Source: an uncultured Psychroflexus sp.
GTDB taxonomy: Bacteria > Bacteroidota > Bacteroidia > Flavobacteriales > Flavobacteriaceae
Reading direction: 5' to 3'
Assembly (NCBI GenBank): GCA_913062845.1
Contig: CAJXVZ010000023.1
Coordinates: 1 to 43,951, forward strand
Length of the DNA: 43,951 nt
Both the position numbers and the translations under genes were made by a program. Shown one piece after another: positions 26,569-34,582 of the stretch. The notes under the pieces were generated by a model. The model saw only the letters and a program-made list of their open reading frames with translations. It made no database searches and had not been told where the DNA came from. Position 1 is the first letter of the stretch, and each line of letters opens with the position of its first letter.

Positions 26569-26612
26569 GTATCGAGATGCTTTAAAAAGTTTTTTAAATA
26601 TAAATATTAATA

Positions 26613-27770
26613 ATGCCTAACTACTTCTCTTCAAATTTTACACTTGGAATCCTGGGCGGTGGACAACTTGGTAAGATGATGTTGTACGATACACGTAAAT
26701 ACGACATCCGTACCAAAGTTATGGATCCCAGCCCTGAAGCACCATGCAGAATAGCTTGTAATACTTTTGTGCAAGGCGATCTTATGGATTACGAGATGGT
26801 AGTGAAATTTGCAGAAGATGTGGATGTTCTTACCATTGAAATAGAAAATGTAAATGTTGAAGCGTTAGAATTTCTTGAATCTAAAGGTAAAATGGTATTT
26901 CCTTCAGCAAGTACATTGAAAATTATCCGTGATAAAGTTGTTCAAAAGGAGTTTTATAAAAAACATAAAATCCCGACTTCGCCTTTTAATTTGTACCAAA
27001 CAAAAGCCGAATTAATATCAGAATATGAGTCTGGTCGTTTTAATTTACCTATCGTTTGGAAAAGTCGAACAGGAGGTTATGATGGTCGCGGTGTTAGTAT
27101 TTTAAAGAATAGAGAAGATATCATAGGTTTACCTGATACGCCTTGTTTGTTGGAAGATAAGGTTAATTTTAAAAATGAACTGGCTGTAATTGTTGTTCGC
27201 TCGGTAAGTGGTCAGATCAAAACTTATCCTGTCGTGGAGATGGAGTTTCACCCTACGGCTAATCAGGTAGAATATGTGATTTGTCCTGCAAGAATCTCAG
27301 ATGAGGTATCACACAAAGCCCAAACTGTCGCAAAACAAGTGTCCGAGGCCTATCAACACGTTGGCCTCTTAGCAGTTGAATTATTTCAAACCCAGGATGA
27401 TGAGATTTTAGTCAACGAAGTTGCGCCAAGACCTCACAATTCGGGGCATTACAGTATAGAAGGCGCCTACACCAATCAATTTGAGCAGCATATTCGGGCA
27501 ATTTTAGATTTACCGCTCGGCGCAACTGAGTCCAAGCTCGGTGCGGTTATGGTGAATTTGGTTGGTGATGAAAACCATGAGGGAGATGTTTACTACCAAA
27601 ACATCGATAAGATAATGAACTTTAAGGGTGTAACGCCACATATCTACGGTAAAGCCCAAACCAGACCTTTTAGAAAAATGGGGCATGTGACTATTGTGGA
27701 TGAAGACATCAATATCGCCCGACAAACCGCTGAACAAGTTAAAGGTTTGATAAGGGTGATTTCGAGGTAG
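26613..27770 (+). CDS. purK: N5-carboxyaminoimidazole ribonucleotide synthase PurK
   Basis: ATP-grasp enzyme converting AIR, ATP and bicarbonate to N5-CAIR in de novo purine synthesis. 385 residues, matching the family. N-terminal LGILGGGQLGKMM (about 10-22), the ATP-grasp core with LPIVWKSRTGGYDGRGV, EDKVNFKNELAVIVVR, and the metal-binding stretch VNEVAPRPHNSGHYSIEGA, with TNQFEQHIRAILDLPLG after it. Its partner purE is not in the window. The only regulatory-looking sequence nearby is the 31-bp palindrome 45-75 nt upstream. Confidence 0.96.
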   Translation: MPNYFSSNFTLGILGGGQLGKMMLYDTRKYDIRTKVMDPSPEAPCRIACNTFVQGDLMDYEMVVKFAEDVDVLTIEIENVNVEALEFLESKGKMVFPSASTLKIIRDKVVQKEFYKKHKIPTSPFNLYQTKAELISEYESGRFNLPIVWKSRTGGYDGRGVSILKNREDIIGLPDTPCLLEDKVNFKNELAVIVVRSVSGQIKTYPVVEMEFHPTANQVEYVICPARISDEVSHKAQTVAKQVSEAYQHVGLLAVELFQTQDDEILVNEVAPRPHNSGHYSIEGAYTNQFEQHIRAILDLPLGATESKLGAVMVNLVGDENHEGDVYYQNIDKIMNFKGVTPHIYGKAQTRPFRKMGHVTIVDEDINIARQTAEQVKGLIRVISR

Positions 27771-27777
27771 TTTGAAG

Positions 27778-27812
27778 TTTCTGGTTTCTGGTTTCTGGTT
27801 TCTGGTTTCTTG
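27778..27812. repeat. 7-bp tandem repeat (TTTCTGG) after purK
   Basis: Four perfect copies of TTTCTGG (27778-27805) plus a fifth degenerate copy (TTTCTTG) start 7 nt after the purK stop. Read on the other strand it gives a meaningless KPETRNQKPET-type frame. The rest of the gap to 27979 includes a 12-bp palindrome GAACTTAAGTTC (27944-27955) and no gene. Confidence 0.8.
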
Positions 27813-27979
27813 TTTGAAGCCTGAAGCCTCATAAATAAGGTTGACAACTTATACGCACGTGTTACTTTTTTTATTCTTGAGCGATATGTAGATTTTGAGG
27901 GTTTATCGTTTATGCACTTAAAATGCGAGACAATATCTTTAATGAACTTAAGTTCTTAATGTTTTATTTAAAAGTAATT

Positions 27980-28486
27980 CTACTCTTTAACCCATTCCTT
28001 GAAAACCTTTTCCAAGACATAAGCCTGTTTTAGTCCTCTTAACCGGTTATAACGCGCAAAAAAATACAAGCCAATCCAAAGCATTACAATACTTATCATA
28101 AGAATGACATAAGCTAAATAGGACTCATCTAAAACGGACTTGGTATAAGCCATGATGGCGAAACCTATAAATAAGCCAGCCAGAATAAAATGAAAGAACA
28201 TAAACATGGTCCAGTAAGCTGAATTTGGACTATAAAGTCCTTTTATCAAAAGTTTATCCGGTTTATCATAATTTTTTTCAACAATCTCTAAATGCAGGCA
28301 AGGTGTATAAACTTTTTCCTCAGACTTATGGTGGTGTATCCAGACATGCTCTCCGGATATTTTAAATCTAAATTTCGATTTATAAATAGATTTAAAATTT
28401 CTGATTCGTTCAATTAAGACGGCTTTATCTAAGTCTGTGTAATATCTAAATCGTGGTCTTAAAGAGATAGGTTTGTCAATCTCCAT
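27980..28486 (-). CDS. Small two-helix membrane protein of unknown function
   Basis: 168 residues, not recognised. The N-terminal half is soluble with a mixed alpha/beta look (RFRYYTDLDKAVLIERI, FKISGEHVWIHHHKSEEKV). Two hydrophobic segments follow: TMFMFFHFILAGLFIGFAIM (about 93-112) and YLAYVILMISIVMLWIGLYF (about 122-142), then a basic tail. It lies alone between purK (convergent) and the TonB-like gene (divergent). The consistent codon use and the membrane topology support a real gene; the function is unknown. Confidence 0.7.
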   Translation of the reverse strand: MEIDKPISLRPRFRYYTDLDKAVLIERIRNFKSIYKSKFRFKISGEHVWIHHHKSEEKVYTPCLHLEIVEKNYDKPDKLLIKGLYSPNSAYWTMFMFFHFILAGLFIGFAIMAYTKSVLDESYLAYVILMISIVMLWIGLYFFARYNRLRGLKQAYVLEKVFKEWVKE

Positions 28487-28700
28487 GAGGTTTTTTGGCT
28501 TTGGTTGGGATATAAAAGTAATTAAAAATTGAAAATTAAACCAACCCGATGAAAAGTTTAAAGTAACTTACAAACAGGTCATAACAGTTTTTGGCATCCT
28601 TCTTGATATTTCACCTGATAAATATCCGGATACTTTATTGAAGCGAATTGAGCAGATGGCTCAAAAGATTATTTATTGTCAAAACTTTAAAATTAATATC

Positions 28701-29426
28701 ATGCAAATTAAAAAGTATCCTCACAAAAATCTAAACAAAAACAGGATTTTGTATTTCCAGATCGGACTAAGTCTTGTTCTTTTCTTTTCATTCATTTCAA
28801 TAGAATGGAGAAGTGATGGTAAATCTTATGAACCTGAAACAGTAGATCCTGGTTATGATTTTACAGAGCAGGCTATTGTTATTGAAATTCCTAAAATAAA
28901 GCCCAAACCTATTGAAAAGAAAAAAGTAGAGAAAGTCAAAAAAGAACCCGAACCTGTTGAGCCAAATGATGACCCTGATCAAATTTTTAATGAGCCTGAA
29001 CCGGAGCCAAACCCGGATCCGAATGAAATACTCACGGGTTTAGAAAAACCGATTCCGGACCCAATCTTGATAGTACCGTCAAGGGTAGTAGAACAATTTC
29101 CGGTTTTTCCCGGATGTGAAATCTACGAAGACCGTGAAAAACTAAAAGATTGCATGAATGGCAAAATCTATAAATTAATCAGGAAGTATTTTGACACAAG
29201 TATTGCTTATGATTTAAATTTGAATGGACCACAAAAAATATATACAAATTTTAAAGTTTCTCATACAGGTGAAGTCATATTTGAAGGTGCCAGAGCCCCT
29301 CATCCAGAGTTACAAAAAGAGGCTGAAAGGGTTATTCTAAAAATTCCTGACATTAAACCTGGTAAAATGGGAGGAAAGCCGGTTGATGTGCTATTCAGTG
29401 TACCAATCAGATTTGAAGTAAACTGA
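28701..29426 (+). CDS. TonB-like energy transducer with C-terminal TonB domain
   Basis: About 241 residues; the ATG at 28701 (MQIKKYPHKNLNKNRILYF) is preferred to the upstream TTG at 28638. One membrane anchor (about 18-36, FQIGLSLVLFFSFISI) follows a basic N-terminus. A periplasmic Pro/Glu/Lys-rich spacer comes next (PKIKPKPIEKKKVEKVKKEP, PEPEPNPDPNEI). The C-terminal TonB fold (about 140-241) has VVEQFPVFPGCE, KVSHTGEVIFEGA, AERVILKIPDIKPGKMGGKP and VPIRFEVN. It probably couples proton-motive force to outer-membrane receptors. No exbB/exbD lie beside it, as is usual for the many extra TonB copies in Bacteroidota. Confidence 0.85.
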   Translation: MQIKKYPHKNLNKNRILYFQIGLSLVLFFSFISIEWRSDGKSYEPETVDPGYDFTEQAIVIEIPKIKPKPIEKKKVEKVKKEPEPVEPNDDPDQIFNEPEPEPNPDPNEILTGLEKPIPDPILIVPSRVVEQFPVFPGCEIYEDREKLKDCMNGKIYKLIRKYFDTSIAYDLNLNGPQKIYTNFKVSHTGEVIFEGARAPHPELQKEAERVILKIPDIKPGKMGGKPVDVLFSVPIRFEVN

Positions 29427-29501
29427 TTATTTAAGAGATTTGGTTTTACATTTTAACAAACTTATGTAACCAATATAACTAACAAGCATCTCTATGTCTG
29501 T

Positions 29502-29509
29502 TATCTTTG
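29502..29509 (+). promoter_or_regulatory. -7 box for cydAB
   Basis: TATCTTTG (TAnnTTTG) ends 12 nt before the ATG at 29522, implying a very short leader. It overlaps the alternative TTG start at 29507, which supports the ATG. Confidence 0.5.
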
Positions 29510-29521
29510 AAAAAAAGGATT

Positions 29522-30898
29522 ATGGACGTAGAGATTTTATCGAGAATACAATTTGCCTTCACTGTCGCTTTCCATTACATCTACCCGCCATTAAGTATAG
29601 GAATAGGTTTAATTATGGTAGTTTTTGAAAGCATTTATCTGCGGACAAAAAAGAAGGAATACGAAGTTTTAGCCAAATTCTGGACTAAAATATTTGCTAT
29701 CACTTTCGGGGTTGGAGTAGTTACAGGAATTGTGATGGAATTTGAATTTGGTACCAATTGGGCAACATACTCAAGATATGTCGGTGATATTTTTGGCAGT
29801 GCACTCGCGGCTGAAGGTATTTTTGCCTTTGCATTGGAAAGCAGTGCACTTGGTGTTTTACTTTTTGGATGGAATCGTGTTAAACCATGGGTACATTTAA
29901 CAGCTACCTGGGGCGTATTTTTGGGTTCTATGTTTTCTGCCGTTTGGATTGTTGTAGCAAACTCATGGCAACAAACACCAGCAGGATACCATATCGTAGG
30001 AGAAGGCATGAGTGCCAGAGCAGAAATTACAGACTTTTGGGCAATGGTTTTCAATCCATCATCTATAGACAGGCTAACTCATGTCTGGTTGGGTGCCTTT
30101 CTTGCCGGTACATTCTTGATCTTAAGTGTACATGCCTATAATATCCTGAAAGGGCGATACGTTGTTTTATCTAAAAAAGCCTTTAGAATTACCTTGGTTG
30201 TTGCAGCAATTTGTTCTCTGGCCCAGCTATTTACAGGACATCAGTCGGCAGAAGGGGTTTCTGAGAATCAGCCGGCAAAACTGGCAGCGATGGAAGGTCA
30301 TTTTGATGCCTCGGCGCCAGCCGATCTTTATTTGTTTGGTTGGGTCGATAAGGAAAACCAAAAGGTGACGGGTCTTAAGATCACAGGCGGTCTGTCTTTT
30401 ATGCTATATCAGGATTTGGAAGCTGAGGTTACAGGTCTTAATGCTTTTGATAAAGACAACCGACCTACGCAGATTAATGCAATTTTTCAGTTTTATCACA
30501 TCATGGTAGCTATCGGTATGTTCCTGATTGCTTTAAGTTTGTTTGGCTTATGGCAATGGAAACGCGGAAAGTTGTTTGAAAAAAAGTGGTTACTCTGGAC
30601 CTTTGTGTTTGCAGCAATACTTCCGCAAATTGCTAATCAATTCGGTTGGTTCACAGCAGAAATGGGAAGACAACCTTGGGTAGTCTATGGTTTATTAAAA
30701 ACTTCGGATGCCTTGTCTAAAAGTGTCCAAGCCAATCAGGTCTTGTTCTCCTTAATACTTTTCTTTATCGTTTATTTTGTGCTCTTTCTGCTTTTTGTGT
30801 ATTTAATGAACAAGAAAATAAAGAATGGCCCGGATTCAGATATAAATTTTGACGAAGGCAGTCTTAATAAAGAAATAGCAAAAGTAGTTTCAAAATAA
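29522..30898 (+). CDS. cydA: Cytochrome bd ubiquinol/menaquinol oxidase subunit I
   Basis: 458 residues from the ATG at 29522. Integral membrane terminal oxidase subunit carrying haems b558, b595 and d. H18 in FAFTVAFHYIYPPLS matches the b595-side histidine, WLGAFLAGTFLILSVHAYNI carries the b558 His, and the signature GWFTAEMGRQPWVVYGLL contains the b558 Met ligand. The quinol-binding Q-loop region (NQPAKLAAMEGHF) has the Lys and Glu expected, but the protein is shorter than the E. coli form, so this is the short-Q-loop type. It is followed 10 nt later by cydB. The enzyme supports respiration at low oxygen. Confidence 0.96.
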   Translation: MDVEILSRIQFAFTVAFHYIYPPLSIGIGLIMVVFESIYLRTKKKEYEVLAKFWTKIFAITFGVGVVTGIVMEFEFGTNWATYSRYVGDIFGSALAAEGIFAFALESSALGVLLFGWNRVKPWVHLTATWGVFLGSMFSAVWIVVANSWQQTPAGYHIVGEGMSARAEITDFWAMVFNPSSIDRLTHVWLGAFLAGTFLILSVHAYNILKGRYVVLSKKAFRITLVVAAICSLAQLFTGHQSAEGVSENQPAKLAAMEGHFDASAPADLYLFGWVDKENQKVTGLKITGGLSFMLYQDLEAEVTGLNAFDKDNRPTQINAIFQFYHIMVAIGMFLIALSLFGLWQWKRGKLFEKKWLLWTFVFAAILPQIANQFGWFTAEMGRQPWVVYGLLKTSDALSKSVQANQVLFSLILFFIVYFVLFLLFVYLMNKKIKNGPDSDINFDEGSLNKEIAKVVSK

Positions 30899-30908
30899 AA
30901 TAAATATT

Positions 30909-31946
30909 ATGGAAACCTTATTAGGCATTGATTATCCGACATGGTGGTTTTTGGTCGTAGGCGGATTATTTTCCGGTTATGCCATATTAGATGGATTTGA
31001 TTTTGGTGCGGGTGCCTGGCATATGTTTTTTAGAAAAAACACGAGCAGAGAGACAGCTTTAAAAGCTATTGATCCTACCTGGCATGGGAATGAGGTATGG
31101 CTTGTTATTGGAGGTGGAACGCTTTTCGCTGGGTTCCCTGTGTTTTACGGTACTTTATTTTCAGCTATGTATATTCCATTTATTCTGTTTCTGCTGTTTA
31201 TTATTTTCAGAGGCATAGCTATCAAATTCAGAAATATGGAAGACATGCTTTGGTGGAGAAAAATGTGGGACTGGAGTTATTCAATATCAAGTATAATGTT
31301 GGCTTTTTTACTTGGTGTGGTATTGGGTAATATACTTAGAGGCATGCCTTTGGACGAACAATATGAATACATTGGTCGTGGGTTCTTTGAATTCTTAAAT
31401 CCTTTTTCAATTCTTGTTGGCGTTACGAGTCTTGCTTTGTTCATGATGCATGGCGCTATTTATCTCATATTAAAAACAGAAGGTAAATTATATGAAAGAC
31501 TTCAGGGGTTTCTAAAAAAAGCTATGGCATTTTTTATCCTTGCTTACATCATAACCACAGTCTATGGTTTCTTTTATTTAGAACATCTTTTGGATGTATT
31601 TCAAGAGAATAAAATTCTTTTTGTTGTACCGCTTTTGGTTTTCCTGAGCATTGCCAATGTGCCAAGGCTTGCCAGTAAAAGGAAATACGGTTGGGCATTT
31701 ATATTTACAAGCATAACTATAGCTCTTCTTCTCGCCATTGTAGCTTTTGAATTATATCCTCGGTTATTATTATCGAATCCAGATATTCAAAACAGCATAA
31801 CCATTTATAACGCTGCCGCTTCAACTAAAACTCTAAAAATAATGATGGGTTTTGTTGCTGTTGGTGGTCCCTTGGTTTTGTTGTATAGTTATTTTGTTTA
31901 CAGAACATTTTGGGGTAAAGTAAATCAGGATGATTCTTCATATTGA
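30909..31946 (+). CDS. cydB: Cytochrome bd oxidase subunit II
   Basis: 345 residues, multi-helix membrane partner of CydA that completes the quinol oxidase. Begins METLLGIDYPTWWFLVVGGLFSGYAILDGFDFGAGA, with the family signature GFDFGAG, then WHGNEVWLVIGGGTLFAGFP and YSISSIMLAFLLGVVLGNIL. Eight or so transmembrane segments can be traced. It begins 10 nt after the cydA stop, so the two form one operon. No cydX or cydDC is visible downstream; the gap to 32082 contains an 11-bp direct repeat and no gene. Confidence 0.95.
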   Translation: METLLGIDYPTWWFLVVGGLFSGYAILDGFDFGAGAWHMFFRKNTSRETALKAIDPTWHGNEVWLVIGGGTLFAGFPVFYGTLFSAMYIPFILFLLFIIFRGIAIKFRNMEDMLWWRKMWDWSYSISSIMLAFLLGVVLGNILRGMPLDEQYEYIGRGFFEFLNPFSILVGVTSLALFMMHGAIYLILKTEGKLYERLQGFLKKAMAFFILAYIITTVYGFFYLEHLLDVFQENKILFVVPLLVFLSIANVPRLASKRKYGWAFIFTSITIALLLAIVAFELYPRLLLSNPDIQNSITIYNAAASTKTLKIMMGFVAVGGPLVLLYSYFVYRTFWGKVNQDDSSY

Positions 31947-31965
31947 TATTTACCTATTTTTTTAA

Positions 31966-32011
31966 TTAAGGACTTTCCCCATTTGGGATCAATTAAAACC
32001 TTAAGGACTTT
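31966..32011. repeat. 11-bp direct repeat in the cydB-ketosynthase gap
   Basis: TTAAGGACTTT occurs at 31966-31976 and again at 32001-32011, 35 nt apart, in the spacer between cydB and the ketoacyl synthase gene. A weak -7-like TATCTTTA lies downstream near 32042-32050. Confidence 0.45.
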
Positions 32012-32082
32012 TATTTTTTGATAAAGTTATTGTTAATGTATTATCTTTATTAAATTGCAGGATATTTCATAAAATAAAATTT

Positions 32083-33144
32083 ATGTCAGTAGAAATTACA
32101 GGAGTAGGTTCTTATATACCAAATGTAATCAGAAAAAATGAAGACTTTTTAAATCATAAATTTTACACTCCGGACGGTCAGGGATTTGATGATCATCCAG
32201 AGGAAATCATTAAAAAATTTGAAGCCATTACAGGTATCAAGGAGAGGCGATATGTAGAAGATCATCTAAATACATCCGATATTGGTACCATTGCGGCCCA
32301 AAAGGCAATTGAAAACGCAAAAATAGATCCGGAATCACTGGATTATATTATCGTAGCCCATAACTTTGGTAATGTAAAACATGGCACTACACAAACCGAT
32401 ATTTTACCGAGTATTGCTGCGAGAATTAAACAAAATCTGGGCGTTAAAAATCCTTCAGCTGTAGCTTACGATATTATATTTGGTTGTCCGGGTTGGTTAG
32501 AAGGTAGTATTCAGGCTAAAGCTTTTATAGATAGTGGAATTGCCAGAAGATGTCTTGTTGTAGGCGTTGAAACTTTATCCAGAGTCGTTGATCCTCATGA
32601 CAGAGACAGTATGATTTATTCTGATGGGGCAGGAGCGACCATTTATGAATATTCAGAAAATAAGGGGCATGGGATATTATCTCATCAATCTGCATCTTTT
32701 ACAGACGATGAAGCTTATTATATATTTTTTGGAGAAACCAACAAATCAAAGACTGAAGATAAAACCGGATATATTAAAATGTACGGCAGAAAGATCTATA
32801 ACTTTGCATTGATTAATGTGCCTAAGGCTATGAAATCCTGTCTGGAAAAATCCGGAAAAGATATTTCTGAACTTAAAAAAATATTTATACATCAGGCTAA
32901 TGAGAAAATGGATGAGGCGATTGTTCAGAGATTTTATAAATTATACGGTATGGAAATGCCTGATAAAATTATGCCAATGAGTATAGGTAAGCTTGGCAAT
33001 AGCAGTGTGGCAACAATCCCTACTTTGTACGACCTGTTCATCAACGGTCATTTTGACGATGAAGAATTAAAGGGAGGTGACGTTATCATGTTTGCCAGTG
33101 TTGGTGCTGGGATGAATATCAATGCCATGATTTATCAGCTTTAA
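32083..33144 (+). CDS. 3-oxoacyl-ACP synthase III-family condensing enzyme
   Basis: 353-residue thiolase-fold enzyme of the FabH-like (KAS III) group. The catalytic triad is visible as C135 (FGCPGWLEGS), H270 (IFIHQANEKMD) and N306 (GKLGNSSVATIP). Other hallmarks are ITGIKERRY near residue 53 and YSDGAGATIYEY. Compared with fabH of fatty acid initiation it is longer (about 353 against 317-330) and has an N-terminal insert near FYTPDGQGFDDHPE. It is the first gene of a three-gene unit with a methyltransferase-like protein (1-nt gap) and a GT2 glycosyltransferase. A role in making a special acyl chain or lipid is a guess from that context. I do not call it fabH. Confidence 0.85.
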   Translation: MSVEITGVGSYIPNVIRKNEDFLNHKFYTPDGQGFDDHPEEIIKKFEAITGIKERRYVEDHLNTSDIGTIAAQKAIENAKIDPESLDYIIVAHNFGNVKHGTTQTDILPSIAARIKQNLGVKNPSAVAYDIIFGCPGWLEGSIQAKAFIDSGIARRCLVVGVETLSRVVDPHDRDSMIYSDGAGATIYEYSENKGHGILSHQSASFTDDEAYYIFFGETNKSKTEDKTGYIKMYGRKIYNFALINVPKAMKSCLEKSGKDISELKKIFIHQANEKMDEAIVQRFYKLYGMEMPDKIMPMSIGKLGNSSVATIPTLYDLFINGHFDDEELKGGDVIMFASVGAGMNINAMIYQL

Positions 33145-33145
33145 A

Positions 33146-33664
33146 ATGTACAAGGTCTACCCGGAAAAGCGCTATAATATCACACTAGATTTTCTAAAAA
33201 GAGTCCAACCGGATCCTAAAATAATATTAGACTTAGGGGTTAAAAATCCTTTTTCTGAGATCATGCAAAAAGAAGGTTACACTGTTGAAAATACAAAAGG
33301 CGAAGATCTGGATGTGGATTTTTCAAGCGTTGAAGATTCAGAAGCCGAGTTGGTCACTGCCTTTGAAATATTTGAACATCTCATTGCACCTTACAATATT
33401 CTTAAAGCTATAAAAGCAAAGCATCTTGTGACCAGTGTGCCTTTGAACTTATGGTTTGCAAAAGCCTACAGGAGTAAAAGTGATAAATGGGACAGACATT
33501 ACCATGAATTTGAAGACTGGCAATTTGATTGGTTACTGGAAAAAGCAGGCTGGCAGATACAGGAGCGCATGAAGTTTACAAATCCTGTGAATAAAATAGG
33601 TGTCAGGCCTTTATTGCGTTATTTTACACCAAGATATTATTTGGTATATGCCACAAGAGTCTGA
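33146..33664 (+). CDS. Small class I methyltransferase-like protein
   Basis: 172 residues resembling the Methyltransf_11/23 type. It reads IILDLGVKNPFSEIM where a normal motif I would be DLGCGxG, so the SAM-binding glycine loop is not intact. Downstream ELVTAFEIFEHL resembles motif III/IV (the D/E-F/V-xEH pattern of ubiE-like enzymes), and the protein ends with SVPLNLWFAKAYRS, the WDRHYHEFEDWQFDWLLEKAGW segment and YYLVYATRV. It begins 1 nt after the ketosynthase stop, and its 3' end overlaps the glycosyltransferase gene by 17 nt, implying translational coupling. Activity is uncertain because of the unusual motif I. Confidence 0.75.
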   Translation: MYKVYPEKRYNITLDFLKRVQPDPKIILDLGVKNPFSEIMQKEGYTVENTKGEDLDVDFSSVEDSEAELVTAFEIFEHLIAPYNILKAIKAKHLVTSVPLNLWFAKAYRSKSDKWDRHYHEFEDWQFDWLLEKAGWQIQERMKFTNPVNKIGVRPLLRYFTPRYYLVYATRV

Positions 33665-34523
33665 ACATTTAAGATTTGTAATTATTATCCCTGCCTACAA
33701 TGAGTCTGAGAACATTGGTCAATGCCTGGATTCCTTGTTAAGGCAAAGTCATAAAGCCAAAAAGATTATAGTAGTGGATGACGGATCAACGGATAATACT
33801 GCTCAAATCATTCAGGATTATGCCCTAAAATATAATGGTTTAGAATCGGTGTCTACCAAAGCTGAATCCAGACATGAACCTGGTGCGAAAGTCATTAATG
33901 CCTTCAAAAAAGGATTGGATACCATAAACCTGAATGAATTCGATATCATTTGCAAGTTTGATGCAGATCTTGAATTTCCTGAATATTATTTAGAACATCT
34001 CAATAAACATTTCCTGTCCGATGCTGAAATTGGTTTATGTAGTGGCGTTTGTTCAGTGCTGAAAAATAATGAATGGCAAACCGAAAAACTTACCAATTCA
34101 GATCACGTTAGAGGTGCATTAAAAGCCTATAAAGTTGAAGCTTTTGAAGATATTTCAGGTCTGTTATCTCAAATGGGCTGGGATACCGCAGATGAATTTA
34201 AACTGAGGTATCGTAATTGGAAGGTCAAAGTAGATGAATCGCTAATCGTAAAACATTTTAAACCAACTGCAGCATTCTACAAGGATGAATTTTATAAAAA
34301 ACAGGGTGAAGTGTTCTTTGCGCTACGATATGGTTTTTTCTTAACTTTTATCGCGGCTTTAAAGATAGCCTACAAACGTCATCAGATTTTTAAATTTCTT
34401 TTGGCCTTGGAATCCTACATATCAGCTGGCCTTAACAAAACAGATTATTTATTATCAAGAGAGGAAGGTATATATCTCAGAAAATACCGATGGCAGAGAT
34501 TTTTAAAAAAAATTGAGATATAA
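33648..34523 (+). CDS. Family 2 glycosyltransferase
   Basis: About 291 residues from the ATG at 33648 (MPQESEHLRFVIIIPAYNES); the GTG at 33600 would add 16 out-of-family residues. GT-A fold: VIIIPAYNESENIGQCL, KKIIVVDDGSTDNTAQI, then CKFDADLEFPEYYLEHL, in which DAD is the metal-binding DxD. A probable acceptor-binding region follows (QMGWDTADEFKLRYR). The C-terminal part (about 215-275) is amphipathic rather than clearly transmembrane. It overlaps the preceding methyltransferase-like gene by 17 nt and closes the ketosynthase cassette, ending just before a terminator. Donor and acceptor sugars are unknown. Confidence 0.88.
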   Translation: MPQESEHLRFVIIIPAYNESENIGQCLDSLLRQSHKAKKIIVVDDGSTDNTAQIIQDYALKYNGLESVSTKAESRHEPGAKVINAFKKGLDTINLNEFDIICKFDADLEFPEYYLEHLNKHFLSDAEIGLCSGVCSVLKNNEWQTEKLTNSDHVRGALKAYKVEAFEDISGLLSQMGWDTADEFKLRYRNWKVKVDESLIVKHFKPTAAFYKDEFYKKQGEVFFALRYGFFLTFIAALKIAYKRHQIFKFLLALESYISAGLNKTDYLLSREEGIYLRKYRWQRFLKKIEI

Positions 34524-34548
34524 AAAAACCGTCCATGAAGGACGGTTT
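34521..34548 (-). terminator. Intrinsic terminator of the rpsB-tsf operon
   Basis: AAACCGTCC (34526-34534), loop ATGAA, GGACGGTTT (34540-34548): a perfect 9-bp stem. On the minus strand the stem is followed by a run of T (seven As at 34522-34528 on the plus strand), making a textbook terminator for tsf. On the plus strand it is followed by TTTAT and may also stop the GT2 transcript, so it works between two convergent units. Confidence 0.85.
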
Positions 34549-34582
34549 ATAATCAAAACATGAAAAACTTAATTTACTCTAT

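Noticed and set aside
26531-26576. Recombination site or mobile element upstream of purK
   Set aside because: The arm and spacer lengths match no recombinase site I know, and there is no integrase gene nearby.
27944-27955. GAACTTAAGTTC palindrome
   Set aside because: A lone 12-bp palindrome in AT-rich DNA is expected by chance; no gene start lies near it.
28638-28700. TTG at 28638 as start of the TonB-like gene
   Set aside because: It would place about 21 extra residues before the membrane anchor; ATG at 28701 gives the normal basic N-terminus.
29635-30054. 139-residue open frame antisense to cydA
   Set aside because: It is a shadow of the cydA coding sequence, with no independent support such as a promoter or recognisable domain.
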